Below are positions 23,698 to 36,388 of a DNA stretch of 64,000 bases, in pieces. A program made the translations under genes and the position numbers. The notes below the pieces were generated by a model. It saw nothing but the letters and a program-made list of their open reading frames with translations. It made no database searches and was not told the origin of the DNA. This stretch comes from Viscum album. Lineage: Eukaryota > Streptophyta > Magnoliopsida > Santalales > Viscaceae. Each line of letters starts with the position of its first letter. Position 1 is the first letter of the stretch. The stretch covers positions 1,863,608,988 through 1,863,672,987 of the forward strand of contig OY728128.1 of NCBI GenBank assembly GCA_963277665.1, read 5' to 3'.

Positions 23698-26660
23698 TGA
23701 GAGGACCATTTTGGAATATACCTAACACTAAGGGGGGGATCAGTGTTGGGTACCTTTTTAAACCAATTCCAATTTTTATCCCTGTACCTCTTGACATGTT
23801 GGGATCTTGATTCTCTTATTCACTTATCCCTATCACATGAAATAATAGAAAGAAGTAAAAACATGCACACTATTTTCATACAAGGATCACCACTCAATAA
23901 GAGTAGCTACATCCTTTCCATGCATTGATATGACCAGTGCGTGGATTCTACACTATGATGTGATATTCTACTACAGCGGAGTGACTAGGAAAACTATCCT
24001 TTAGTAGGTCTGGGTCCCTACACTTTGGAGGGGATGGGAAACAATCCTCTTCCATGGACTGGTGATAGTCTAGTCCAACTTGAAGTCTCTAGCTAATTCT
24101 TTATACTTCCATTGAAGAAAATATTATTCCTTCTTCAAAAGGTTTGTTTTTCTCTTGGTTTTCTTTAGATCCCTTCACATGATTACATACAATGTAGTAG
24201 GCATTAAATTCTTCCTTCTTTGATTTTCTTATTTTCTAGGGAAACACCAAATAAACAAGACTTCTTCTTTCTTCTTCATTTTACAACAACCAACTGTACA
24301 AAAACATCTTCTCTCTTATTGGATAGAATCACATACACCAATGTGATTATTTAGGCAGTGAATATCTGCTTACTAGGAATCATCAAAATCAATTATTTTC
24401 TTACTGTTCATATATTCATGAGATCATGCATATGACATTAGGATGAACCTTTTATTCCATTATTTCTTTTTATTCTTTACAGATGTGCACACAGTTGTTT
24501 TTGATCCATTATTTAAGTCATATCACGTGTGCATGTGCATGCATGAAAGCATGCATTCTCCACCTCTTCATCTTTTCTGAAAACCCATAATGAATATGTT
24601 TCTTTAAACACACACACACTCGACCCCTTACTTATCCATTTTTTCTTTCTTCCACTTGAACATAGTTAGGTTGTTTCATTAGATGTTCTATTTATCTTCA
24701 AATCTGAATGGGTGAAGCCCTTTCATTGTTAGATCTTATTCTTAACACATGTGTACACAGCCTCGGGCTCCATCAACCGTAGCACATGCATACATGCATG
24801 TATTCTTCTTTTTCATTTGTAAACACCTGATCACTTGGGTTTCTTCATATCAAACACACAATTTTATGCAATTCAACACTTGTTATCTCCTCCTTCTTCA
24901 CCATTGAACCCCTACACATAATAGAATACGAATATGCCAATAGGAGGGTGTTCATACCTTTCTTCATGAAACCAAGATGGCCACAAGTCACTTTCATCAC
25001 AAAAGGATGCACTGATCTTCTTTGTGCATGAAGTGCACAATTCTGCCTCTTCGGAAAACTCATTGAGATAGTATCTCAAGCACTAACTCATGATGGCATG
25101 GATTTTTAGAATCACAACAAATATTTTTACAAAAACTATTGTGTGTTTGGGTGATAGTTCATCGCAAAGAAATTCGAGGGTGCATAGCACCTATCAAAGG
25201 CTTGTAAGAACCCATATTCGTAGAGTAGAAGGCTCTTGGGACTCCAGGTTACCCTTTGTAATGTGGTGCATAGGGAGATGTTCTATTTTCAAGAACAAAA
25301 TCTCTCTGGTAAAAGGTAGTAGCCACTCTTCTCTTCTCGGGTTCCTCCTTTTATAGGAGTGGGGAGAACCTCTTCCACGTTCAAATCCATGTATCTCCAA
25401 TTAGGATCAGAGCATTGAATTCCTGAGATCTTTGCCTTCAAGATTTAGAAACTACAGGTCAAGGATAAGCAGAATGTCTCGAGTGATTCATTTTTTCCGA
25501 ATGTGGGCTCATATCTTCATGCATTGAGTTATGATCACATGCACAATTCTCTTGCATGAATCTCGCACACATCAACATGGCCTCGGTAACTCCGTTTTCC
25601 TCAGTCGAACCTTCTTCCATGAGATATTTCATGCATGAATGATATAGATTGCATGCATTGTCTCGGTTCGATTAGACGATCACCATGCATGAGTTTTCAT
25701 CATCAATATTGACCGAGAGTGAGACCATGGTAGATCAGTAGTGGTGACGACGAGCAGTGGCATCGGGTTACTCTCATTGTGATCAAATGTTAAAGATGAT
25801 GACACAGCCATTGGATCAGCTCAGATTGATCTCAGACAACCATGATTATAACACAGGATACAAGATGAGGCATTTGGTCGAGATCTCTCATGAGATTTGA
25901 TGATTGGGTTGAATTTCATTTGCGTTTTAAAAACATGTCCCACATCAAAACATGCCACAGACTTCTCATAGTTTATCAATAAACTCCTCCCAAACAATAA
26001 TCTAAATTCTCATCCCCCCCTCCAGTGCCGCCCCACATCGATTCTTTGCACGCGATCTTATGCTCCCACCTATGCCTTCTGCGGGCGCACTCTAGTTCCC
26101 ACTATGCATCCCTACGCATAGGTGGATCACCGTGTGTGCACTACTGTGGCCTTATACATGGGCCGCACATGCCTCTTCCAGGATGGATCTACCTAGGCTA
26201 CCCCATGGGCGTGGTTGACCCCCTGTAGTCCTGTATGTGCCTCAAGTTGAGTCTGGGGTAGCTGGCTCATGGGATGGCCCCAATTTTTTAGTAAGCATTT
26301 AATAAGTGCATGGTAGAAAACCGAGTATACAAAAATTCATAGCCATCTTAAAACATAATGCACATGCATGGTTACAACCTTCAATTTCCAAGCTCATGAA
26401 TCTCCATTTTTTTCTACATATTCCTTTCCTTTTTGGAGTATTAAATCCAAATTACTTCCATCATCCTTAAAAGGATTCTAATTCAATGTTGTAAACATTG
26501 TATCACACATGATACATGTTCCTAGAACTTTTCAAGATCAGTGCATCAATCGTCTGATTTTCATTCTCCATTTCACTTTAGAGAGTGTATTTAACCATCA
26601 TTTCCATTAATTGACCACATTGACCACAAATACAACTCAATTACTAAATTGGTCCCAACA
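23698..26660 (-). repeat. TR-GAG 5' LTR
   Basis: 2,963 bp, collinear with 17746-20712. The right edge ...GGTCCCAACA at 26660 is the LTR 5' end in element orientation (TGTTGGGACC) and is followed at once by the TGTTT duplication. It contains repeated CATGCATG motifs, for example near 24535-24560 and 24785-24805. The frames at 24845-25063, 25090-25400 and 26025-26228 have no recognisable product. Confidence 0.88.
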
Positions 26661-26665
26661 TGTTT
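26661..26665. repeat. Right target-site duplication of TR-GAG element (TGTTT)
   Basis: Exact copy of 17741-17745, immediately outside the right LTR edge. Confidence 0.88.
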
Positions 26666-27339
26666 TCCATTATAGAGTCAAAGGGGGACCATGAGGTATC
26701 CTGGACATGTATGATACCCTTAAAATGAATAGGATGACATGCCATTTGGATTTTATAGGATGATGATGACATGTCCTTTGGTGATTGTGGTGTCATTATG
26801 ATCTCTATGAACATGTCATGTGATATTTATGGCCACTAGAGGATCCCTCCTCTATTTTTTTAATTTTATAGTGGTTAGGGGTCATGCGAGGTTGTCTGAA
26901 TGTTTTTAATGATAATATATCTCCCTATTAGTGATGTTTCCCAGGAGTTTTTTGACCAACATAGGTTACTTATTCTATGTATATTTTCACACTATTTTCC
27001 AAGGATTTTTGGATCATTCATTTGGCGTCCAATGAATGAAAAGCCATGTGACCTAGGTGAGCTATTATGGATATCGTTGCATGATCACGAATTGACTAGG
27101 GAACCATCAAATGAGAATAAAGACATCCCAAAGAGACTTATCAAGGAATTACATAGGTTATGAACTATACATTACCATCCATATGACCTTCTGTTGGTCA
27201 TGCCATCATTTGTCTCATGTGGGTTTATACAATACACGTGATCATGTACACCTTCTTCTTCCATTGCATTATAGGGAAAATAATACCCACATTCAAGTAT
27301 TTCATCCTTTTTGATTTCTCATATTCTCATTTATTGGGA
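26666..27339. other. Unassigned sequence right of TR-GAG element
   Basis: Continuation of the sequence at 16309-17740 across the insertion. Open frames at 26900-27163 and 27111-27314 show no family motif. It does not align by eye with the corresponding part of the E3 3' LTR, so the E3 5' LTR appears truncated near 27340. Confidence 0.45.
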
Positions 27340-29603
27340 TTCGACAATAATATATTATCATACATTTTTATTCATTGAGAAAAGATAATATTGTTAATCT
27401 GAACATATGGAATACCACCTTACTAAAGTAATGTAATGACTTTTTCTACACCACATCACATAGATGTAATATATAAGTATATTTAATGAAATAATATGGT
27501 ATTTAGGATATAATTATAATTTTTTGAATAAAAATTAATTAACATATATCCATCAAGATAAATTAGTAGTGGAAAATGTTAGTCATGCCTATGTACGACC
27601 TACCATGTCGATGATTGTAAAATTGTTCTTTTTTCATAACCATAATTTTTTGGATTAAAATCAAATTTAATATATAAAAATGATAAATATTTCAGAATTA
27701 TAATTTTGGATATTATGAAATAATGATATATTGGACCATAGTCGACCTACCAATGTCATTTTGGACATAGAAGCTAAATTTTATTGGAACATCTATCATG
27801 AACATAATTGAGAAATTAATTGAATAAAAAAACAATAATATATAAAATATTTATAATAATAAAATTGAAAATATTTCTTAATCAAGTATATATATAACAT
27901 AATTTTATATTCAGTCAGATAAAAAATGTGTGTGATGAGTCGGAGGTGAGGCAAGTGGTTTCTTACCTCAATTTCCTTTCACTGGTTTTGATCACATGTT
28001 TATTAATTAAATTCTATCATGATTATGAGTGATATAAAAATAGACTATTTTATGTTATAATTAAAGGAAATTCAATAAATTGTTTCAGACATTGTCATTT
28101 AATTAATTAATTCCCCCTTCAAGGAGACAATCTATGTGTGGGAAATCATCTCAATTTCTACATCATTGATTCTTGTAAGTTAATATTAACCTATTTACAT
28201 TTAGGTGTTTTATATTCAAACACCATGAGTTATTTAACATGGATATATATTTTTTCATATAGATTAATGCTTCAATTCATATTACTCTATCTAGAGATAT
28301 GTTTAAAACTAATGGTGACCATGCTTCTTTTCATAATTCTGTATATTTTTATTCCATACCCATATTTTTCAAAGAAAAATTTAAAAAGTAGTTTTTATTA
28401 ATTCAAATGATTTATTAATTAAATTTTATGATATACTGGTATTTTTAAAAGTAATTTGGAAATATTTCAAAAACAATTGAAAATGATCATTCTCAACATT
28501 CATTACAAAACTTCAAAAGGAATGTTTTTAAAAATTATAAATCATTACAGACCTTCCTATTTCCATAAAAATTTTAAAATCTACAACTTATACTATAATA
28601 TTTCAATGTAATTCCAAAGAAAAAAATTCATAATTTCTTGTAATATGTTTTACATTCTTTATCAAAACATGTATTAATTTCAAATCCTATATTTATAATG
28701 ACTTTAATGTCATTAATTATCTGCTATTAACTCCTTGTTTATTTAAATAATACTAAAACATTCACTTGTGATCATTAAACATCACATTTACATTAAATAT
28801 ACACATTTCATGCATCTTGGATATGATTATTACCTAAACAATATACCATTTATTCATAGGGTGTTTTACATAGAATTTGATTTTATTTACTAGGGAAATA
28901 TTGATATTCTGTATTCTATACACAATTTTTATATACGTTGATAAAGAAAATTATTAATTAAATAAATATATCATTTGATAAATTGTGAATTTATAAATCA
29001 TGTAGTGATATGTATGGATTTAATTTATATAGCCCCTTGATTCATTGATGGGTCTCATTAGATGAATTAGTTGGCCAAATTAAATGTTTATTTACATATA
29101 GATTAAATATTTCATGGAATTAGGTCATGATAATTGATATTTGATTTTATATTATATAATTACATCAAATATAATGAATTCAAATCATTTATAACTATTT
29201 TATTATTTTAAATATGATTATTGGAATGATATTAACCATGTATGTATTTCTTACTCATGTTACTGATTAAATGTATGGGTTTTTCAATTTTTACCTTGAC
29301 ATATTTCATATGAAATATTAATTAATGAAATCATATCCAATATGTAACTCTCACTATTAATCTAAGCACACCATTTTTTTTCCATTCTATATGACCATAA
29401 GAGAGATATTATGAATCATATCGATGTTTAAAGAATGATTTCATTTCTTGTATTTTTACTTAAAACGTTAAATGGGAGTCATGTATGTGTCTAGTTTTTC
29501 AAGAATACTAAGGTTATTGATCCTAATTAGTGATAACCAATTATCTATTTCAATGTAATAATGTAACCACGAGAACATGTATACTAGATTATGGTCTATT
29601 ACA
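27340..29603 (+). repeat. E3 5' LTR remnant (Tekay-like, very old)
   Basis: Collinear with about 34230-36388. Shared landmarks are CACCACATCACATAGAT (27442 and 34327), the block GATGAGTCGGAGGTGAGG (27937), the block around GATGGGTCTCATTAGATGA (29048), which matches the E1 block TCGGTAGGTCTCATGAGACA, and TACTCATGTTACTGATTAAATG (29255), which matches 35975-36005. It ends TATTACA at 29603, followed by a primer-binding site remnant, so this is the 5' LTR of a plus-strand element. Its 5' half is missing or unrecognisable. Confidence 0.72.
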
Positions 29604-31908
29604 TTTGGTATCATTTAAATTTTAGTGAAACCATTGTGAACTAGGCTTAAAAACATATACTATAGAAACAAACCCTAAGAGTTCCCCTGAGGATATTTTT
29701 AAGCTTGAGATAAAATTTTAAAATTTTATATGTTATAGATTATGTGATTTTATATAATTAATATTGTTGGTCATAAAAATATATGGTGTTTTAGTGAATA
29801 AAAAAACTTGGTGGAATCCTATTATCACTGAATGTGATGGAAAATGTAATGATTTTGAGCAACCAAATTGGATTATGACAGGGGTGAAAGATATTAGGTT
29901 TATGTAGAATTAGTTATCAGGATATATGAATAAAATATTACACCTAAACTAAATATTAGACACACCAAACAATATATGGACATAGTATACTAATATCCTA
30001 TGTGGTGGAGTTCATCGAGGAAATAAGGTTAAATTTCCTCCACGTCAGTAATGTAGAATGATACAACATAAAGAATGTGTCAATGGAATGAAAAACTATT
30101 TTATGTGTTGAATATATGTGCATATATCCATGGAATATCAAATAAAAATAAATATTTTTATAGAGTTATATGATATCCATGAAATATTACAATTTATAGT
30201 TCAATGTATTATGTTTGGGGAAAATCAGCATTATATAAAATAATTCAATAATTTGAGGGATAACCCATAGACAGTGGCATGGACTATACTATATAAATAA
30301 TTAATGTGTAAAGATTGATGTTTTTATGTTTTTGTATATGTGAATTATGTATATAAGTGGTGTATCAATGATATTATGGATATAAGAATTGTGAGATATC
30401 TAAGGAAAATTCTATAGAAGAATCTCATTTATGGATTTGAAAACATGTTTTGGAATGTAATGATAATAAAAAAAATTGATTTTGTGGTAATTTCATGATT
30501 GAAATTGATGAATTAATAGGGATAGATTTGACAACCACAAAATTGTTGTGTTATTTGATAAAAATTTACTTATTTCATCCCTATGGAAGTTTTCTGTATT
30601 TATAGAAATAGTTTTTCATTTTATTTGACTAAATAAGGATAGAGTTAGTGTTTTGATGCATATATGTTATCATATAATGAAACATAAGAGTCATGGATAT
30701 CATCAAGTGACTATAAGTTTAAAGATTACACGAGTTAAATGGAATAAATATACGTATTGAGGATATATATTGTGATATTTTATGGTTATTTGAACATTTT
30801 ACTAGGTTTTATGAAGAAAACTCTATTAGGGAATGAATATACCTTATGGAATGTATATGATTTGATGTGATGTTACTAATGATATAATGGATAGTGGGAT
30901 ATATGTAATATTGATGATTAAGAAGTTAATCATTTACATGGAATATTTTCAGAGATATTTATGGTTAAGAAACAGATTACCATTAATCATTAGTATCTAA
31001 ATTAAATTCACTATATTCTAGTGGAATTCACTAAATAATATGATTATAAAGTGATTAACCATGATGATTAAAGATATTTTTTAATACATCGTGGGATTGA
31101 AGAATAAGTATCAGACTAGATAAACATGTTGATTAGACTAAAATATATTTTTTGGTAAGAAAGAAATTAAATTTTGGGAATTAATGTTAAAATTTATGGT
31201 ATACTCATTGTGGTTAAAACACTATTTAAAATTGTGTTTATTGAGGATAATTTGCATGTTGGGATAATAATTTATTGAGTAATCCAAGTTGAACCATTGG
31301 TGTTATTTTGGAAAATTTGAAAAAAAATAAAATATTTATTTATATGAAGGATAATACATTTAGTATATTATCTTACCTTTTTGAAACCATTTCATTTTTT
31401 GTTAATATTTGGAGACATGAAGAATATCTTATTATCCTTTTTTATTATGTGAACTATTATAATTATATTTTTGTGTTTCAAGCATTAAAAAATCATTTTG
31501 AATAATCTTAGTTTGGAGAAATGATGACAATAAGGAAGCAATTGATTAAAAGATGATATTATACATTTCAAGAGTATATATTTCTTTATTTTTTTATTAT
31601 AGATGTAAAATTAATTCCAAAAATCTATGAAAATTATGTTGAAACAAAACAAGTAATCCTATTATAATTATTTCCAATGAATGGATTTTAATTTTTTCTA
31701 TCGTAGATATAGGGTCATATATTCGTTAACATTCTCTTAACTATGTTTTCAATTAAACTCAATTAGTCCTCGATAATTATTTTTCTCTTCCATGTCAATA
31801 TTTGTACTTCAAAATAATTCTCACCTATATGAAAAACGTATTATATATTTTAGAGGGAATTTGTATTTCTAATTCCCTCTTTTTTAGAGGGTGTTTTATT
31901 AACCCTTT
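29604..31908 (+). mobile_element. E3 interior, unrecognisable
   Basis: About 2.3 kb between the two E3 LTRs, against 5.0 kb in E1, so more than half is missing. I searched for gag WW blocks, DSG, YxDD-like boxes and HHCC/DDE motifs on both strands and found none I would defend. Only one frame above 60 codons exists (31308-31505), with no motif. Probably gag-pol decayed past recognition plus deletions. Confidence 0.5.
29606..29617 (+). other. E3 primer-binding site remnant
   Basis: TGGTATCA follows the LTR end by two bases, the same spacing as in E1, and then loses similarity. Eight consecutive matches to the initiator-Met site at the expected position support the LTR call. Confidence 0.65.
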
Positions 31909-34900
31909 TAACATTGTGGGTTTTTCATAAAGGAATATTCATATTTTAAAAACATGATTAAAAAAAATGTTAATATTATGCAGAAATAATTTATTGAATG
32001 TGATAGAATTTAACAACCATTGATTTTAAAATAGTAATATGTCAGATATCATGTACAACACGTGACATAATGATTAAATGAATGCTAAAATTTTATTATT
32101 TAAATATTCCCATTATAACCATTCCGTTAAATTGGTGAGTATGAATAAGTATAGCCACATTATGAAATATATCTGACATTCATACTGAATACAAATTCTA
32201 TGATTAATACATTGGAAATAGAAACACAATTGTTTAGTATTGTCATTTCATTCTACAAAAAATACATTTCATTAAAAAATGATATTTATTAATTTTTGTG
32301 AGAACATAATTTATTTTGTTTTTTCAACTTTTACAATTATTATTTGATAAAATAAAAATTATTTTTCAAAATATCATATGTGAATTATCTGAGTTTCATT
32401 TTTTTTATTTTTCGGAAAAGTATGATTTTTTAATAAATAGTGAAAAATAGTGTTTTTATTGAAAACATCGTTTTTCTCAAGATTTTACAAAACTAATATT
32501 TTTAAAATGACTTCCAAATAAATTTTCTTTTATTATAAAATTAATAATTTAATTCTATTTGAGGAAAGAAGTTCTACTATTTAAATTATTATAAAAAAAT
32601 ATTTAATTAAAAATACATTTCTTTAGAAAACTATTTTTCTTTTCATTTTATATTTTTAATATAATAAAAATTTATTTCAGTTTAAGAAATTGATTCTTGA
32701 TAAGTAAATTTCTTGTTTGAAAGCATGAGGTCCACATTTCATAATTATTCCCCTTTTATTTCTAGTTATTATAATTAGTAACCATATAAAATAATTTTCA
32801 TCACATTAAGGTTTAATTGAGTTATTAATGTTGAAAATAATGTGATGAGGAAATAAAAATAATCCAAAATCTTTTATAGGTTTTATTGGATGATTATATT
32901 AAATCCATATTTATTTATAATTTTATTATATGAATTTATATTTATAATATTCTGTGATTTTTACCAATGTAAAATTTAAGTGACTGATAATTAAAACAAT
33001 TGTGACTTTTCATCTTTTACAAATATACTATTATAAAATTGGGATAAATAAAACATATGTATAGTTATAAATACTTATTTAAAAGATATATTATTTTATG
33101 TCATGTTAATTTAATTCAAAATATTTGAGATGAGATAATTACCTTCAATACATACTCAAAACTGACACATAATTTATTTAATTAAAAGAAAATATAAATG
33201 TATGAATTTAAAAATATTAATGCTAATATTGTTTGAAATAATTATTCTGTGGCATGAATTGTATATATAAATATAAATTTTTAATTATATATGAAATAAC
33301 TATAATTGAATTCCCTATTTATCTTTATATATTTAAATTTAAAGTAACTGAATGGTATTAAAAATAATATTAATGATATTGAATAATAAATATAAATTTA
33401 TTATATGATAAAAAATTACTAAAAATATTATTTTTAGAAAAATAATTTTTATCGGTTTCAAGGCATCTATAATAATCCATTAATAGGTTTTGGCATTGTA
33501 TTGTATTATTATTGACTCAAAAATTATAGAAACCTTTAACAATGTGGTAATTTTCCAAATAGTTAATGAGGCTAAACTTGAAGATAATGGAAAAACATAA
33601 CCAATACTGGTGAAAATTTTATTTTAAGACAAAATATATATTATTTATCATATTAAATAATTATTATTTCTATTTGTACCTATTTAAATATGAAAAATAT
33701 TTTATATTATTTTAATACATTTTGAAATTCTAAAATTGCCCCTCCATTCACTTATAACACAGAAATTACAATCCTATTTTGTTCACTCATGAAAAATAAT
33801 CATGGAAAATACCTAAAAAATAACTTACACACATCCATTCACAAAAACTAGAAGCCTCGTATTGATAAAAAATCTAATATATAAAGACATAATGTATAAT
33901 TCTTAAGATATTATGTAAAGAAGAGTCGTCATTTTTATATTCCATCTCTCACATCCATCAAATCATATTAAAAATGAAAATATAAGAACATAAGTATCCC
34001 CATACACTAAGATGTTATTATGTTAAAGGAATAACCAATATCATCCTCCTCTACAATCAAATGGGAAAATAAATTTTCTTTCATGTGTACGATGAACTAC
34101 CACCTCCTGACTGATTAAATTTTTATTCCATTGTTAAATATCCCTATTAGATATAATGATTGATTTACCACATATATCTATATGATGTTCATGAAATATT
34201 TATCATTATATGAAGGTAATATATTAGATGTTCTCTTACAACGTCATTCATTGGAAAATGATAACGTCGTTTGTGTATACGTGTGCATCACCACCTTTAC
34301 GAGGTGATCTGATTCTTTATTCCCCACCACATCACATAGATAATATATAAAATATTGTTTAATTTTATAATATTATATTTATGTTATAATGATCATTATA
34401 TAATTAAGAATAATACATACCTTCTTTCAAACATAAATTTTGAAAAATGGAATATTGTACACATGGTTATGCACAAACTAAAATCTCTATTATTATAATG
34501 TAGCTAATTTTTCCTAACCATGTATATTCAATTTTTTATGAATAGATAATTTATAAAAATGCTGATTATGTCATTATTATTATTCATTATATTATCAAAT
34601 AATAACTTATTTCACCAGATTCAACCTACCTAAGTCATTTTGGATGTATTAGCAGCATATTCCAAATTGCCTGACATGAACTTAATTGAGTATCTAAAAT
34701 AATAAAAGATGGTAATAAATTACAAGAGGAAATATAATATTAATAAACTTTCCTAATCACGTAAATAATTTTAAAAAATATTATTCATGGAGATAAATAA
34801 TGTACATGATTAGTTGGACCGAGGTATGGGGTTTCTTTATCTAATATCCATTCATTAGGCTATATCACATATACATTAATTCTATTATTCCAAAATTATG

Positions 34901-36388
34901 AGTGAAATTAAAAATGATAGTAAAATGTTTTATTTCTACTTTTTGAGGTGTTTTTATATTTATTACAAATATTAACATCATTAATTAATTCTCACATCAA
35001 GGATATGATTATTCTAATGGATTTCTTCTCAAGTACCACTTAGTTGATATATATTTGGTAATATGTACCTATTAAAATTTTAATTATGTATATGCTACCC
35101 CCATGATTTATTTAACAAGAATATTTCTCATTGTTATAATTAAATATTCAAATCGTATTACTCATTTAAGAGGAATCATTAAAATAATCTCTGATCTTAT
35201 ATCTCTTCTAGAATATATTTTGTTCCATATCCATAATTTTATAAATTGTTTTACAAACGACCTTTTAATTTAATAATCTTGTTTATTAAAGAAATTTTAA
35301 CTATTCCTTTATTTATAAATATTATTAATAAAATGATTCTATTTTTTCACAAATTTCTTCTTTAAAAATTAAAAAATTTCAAATAAAATTTGTTTAACCA
35401 ATATATAGTTACATGCCTTCCCACTTCCATAACCATTGTAATCTCTTTATATAATTCTTCTTCAGTTAAATATAAATATAAAAAAATATTTTTAGAAAGT
35501 ATTTTTATCCATTTTTTGTGATTCTCTAAAAGTCATTGATTTTTAAAAAAAATATTTATTTTTGATGAATTGAAGGTCATCATTTGTGACTTATTAATTT
35601 TATGGTTATAAAAGTTCGTTTGAAACATTCAACTTGTTATGATCATTAAAAATTAAATTTTCATTTAATGTACACATTCTTTGAATCATGAATTAAATTT
35701 GTTATTAGATATATGAGGACTTCATTTTACATGTAGTGATGTGGGGGGACCATAATTTTAGATCCCCTAATTATATTGAAATTTATCATGAGAGAAATTT
35801 GTTGGTCAAATTATATGGGTATTTACCCTTAGTTTTAAACTTTCTTGCTACAAGAGCATTATAGTTTATGTATATTTGTGTATGTGATCATGATGTAAAA
35901 TAGTATAAATTTCCTTCATTGAGAATTCTATTATTATTATCCATGAGATAACTACACTAATATTATTCATGGATCCATTTTTTACTAATGTTATTGATTA
36001 AATGGCAGGTTATCTCGATTATATACCATTTCATATTAGTTATGGAATATTAATTCACGGTATATTTTATTAAACATAGATCTTAATGAGAATTAAATAT
36101 TATACTTTACATTATTTCTATTAACCATGATATAAAGAAGGATATTAATAATAATACGAAAGTTAAAACAATCCTTTCATGTTATTTATTTTATATTTCC
36201 AATATAATATGATACAATTTTATGTATCTAGTTTTCCACGTCCGAAAAAACTAATTGATCCTACATTGTGAATTCCATTATATATCATGGGTAATTTAAT
36301 AATATAACCAATTCCTTTTGTCTATAGGAGACAGAAATGTTACAATGTATTCAATCTAACATGCCATCCTTCTTCCTGATGCAATACT
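31909..36388 (+). repeat. E3 3' LTR (about 4.4 kb, very old)
   Basis: The beginning (TTAACATTGTGGGTTTTTC, 31911-31929) resembles the E2 LTR start TAATATCCTGGGTTTTTAC. A block at about 32425-32470 (AATAAATAGTGAAAAATAG) matches early blocks of E1 (6720-6735) and E2 (12898-12916). Its second half matches the E3 5' LTR remnant. The end is put at GATGCAATAC (36378-36387), aligned with the E1 end; uncertainty is about 30 bases. The sequence is extremely A/T-rich, with no promoter or gene seen. Confidence 0.7.

Larger units (their letters stand above)
17746..26660 (-). mobile_element. TR-GAG-like non-autonomous LTR retrotransposon
   Basis: A complete 8,915-bp element on the minus strand: 5' LTR 23698-26660, primer-binding site remnant, Gag-like frame, polypurine tract and 3' LTR 17746-20712, with a perfect TGTTT duplication outside. 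In element orientation each LTR begins TGTTGGGACC (5' copy) and ends near CA. The 2,985-bp interior has only a Gag-like protein with a CCHC knuckle. I find no protease, reverse transcriptase, RNase H or integrase motif on either strand, and the interior is too short for a full pol. This matches the class called TR-GAG (terminal repeats plus GAG only), which must borrow enzymes from an autonomous partner. The LTRs have diverged visibly (around one base in five or six by eye), so it is old. Confidence 0.85.

Noticed and set aside
25090..26228. Open frames in the TR-GAG 5' LTR (88 and 67 codons) as genes
   Set aside because: They are not kept as frames in the collinear 3' LTR and contain no motif.
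31308..31505. 65-codon frame in the E3 interior, F/Y/I-rich, as a membrane protein
   Set aside because: Such composition follows from A/T-rich DNA; no start context, homology or neighbours support a gene.
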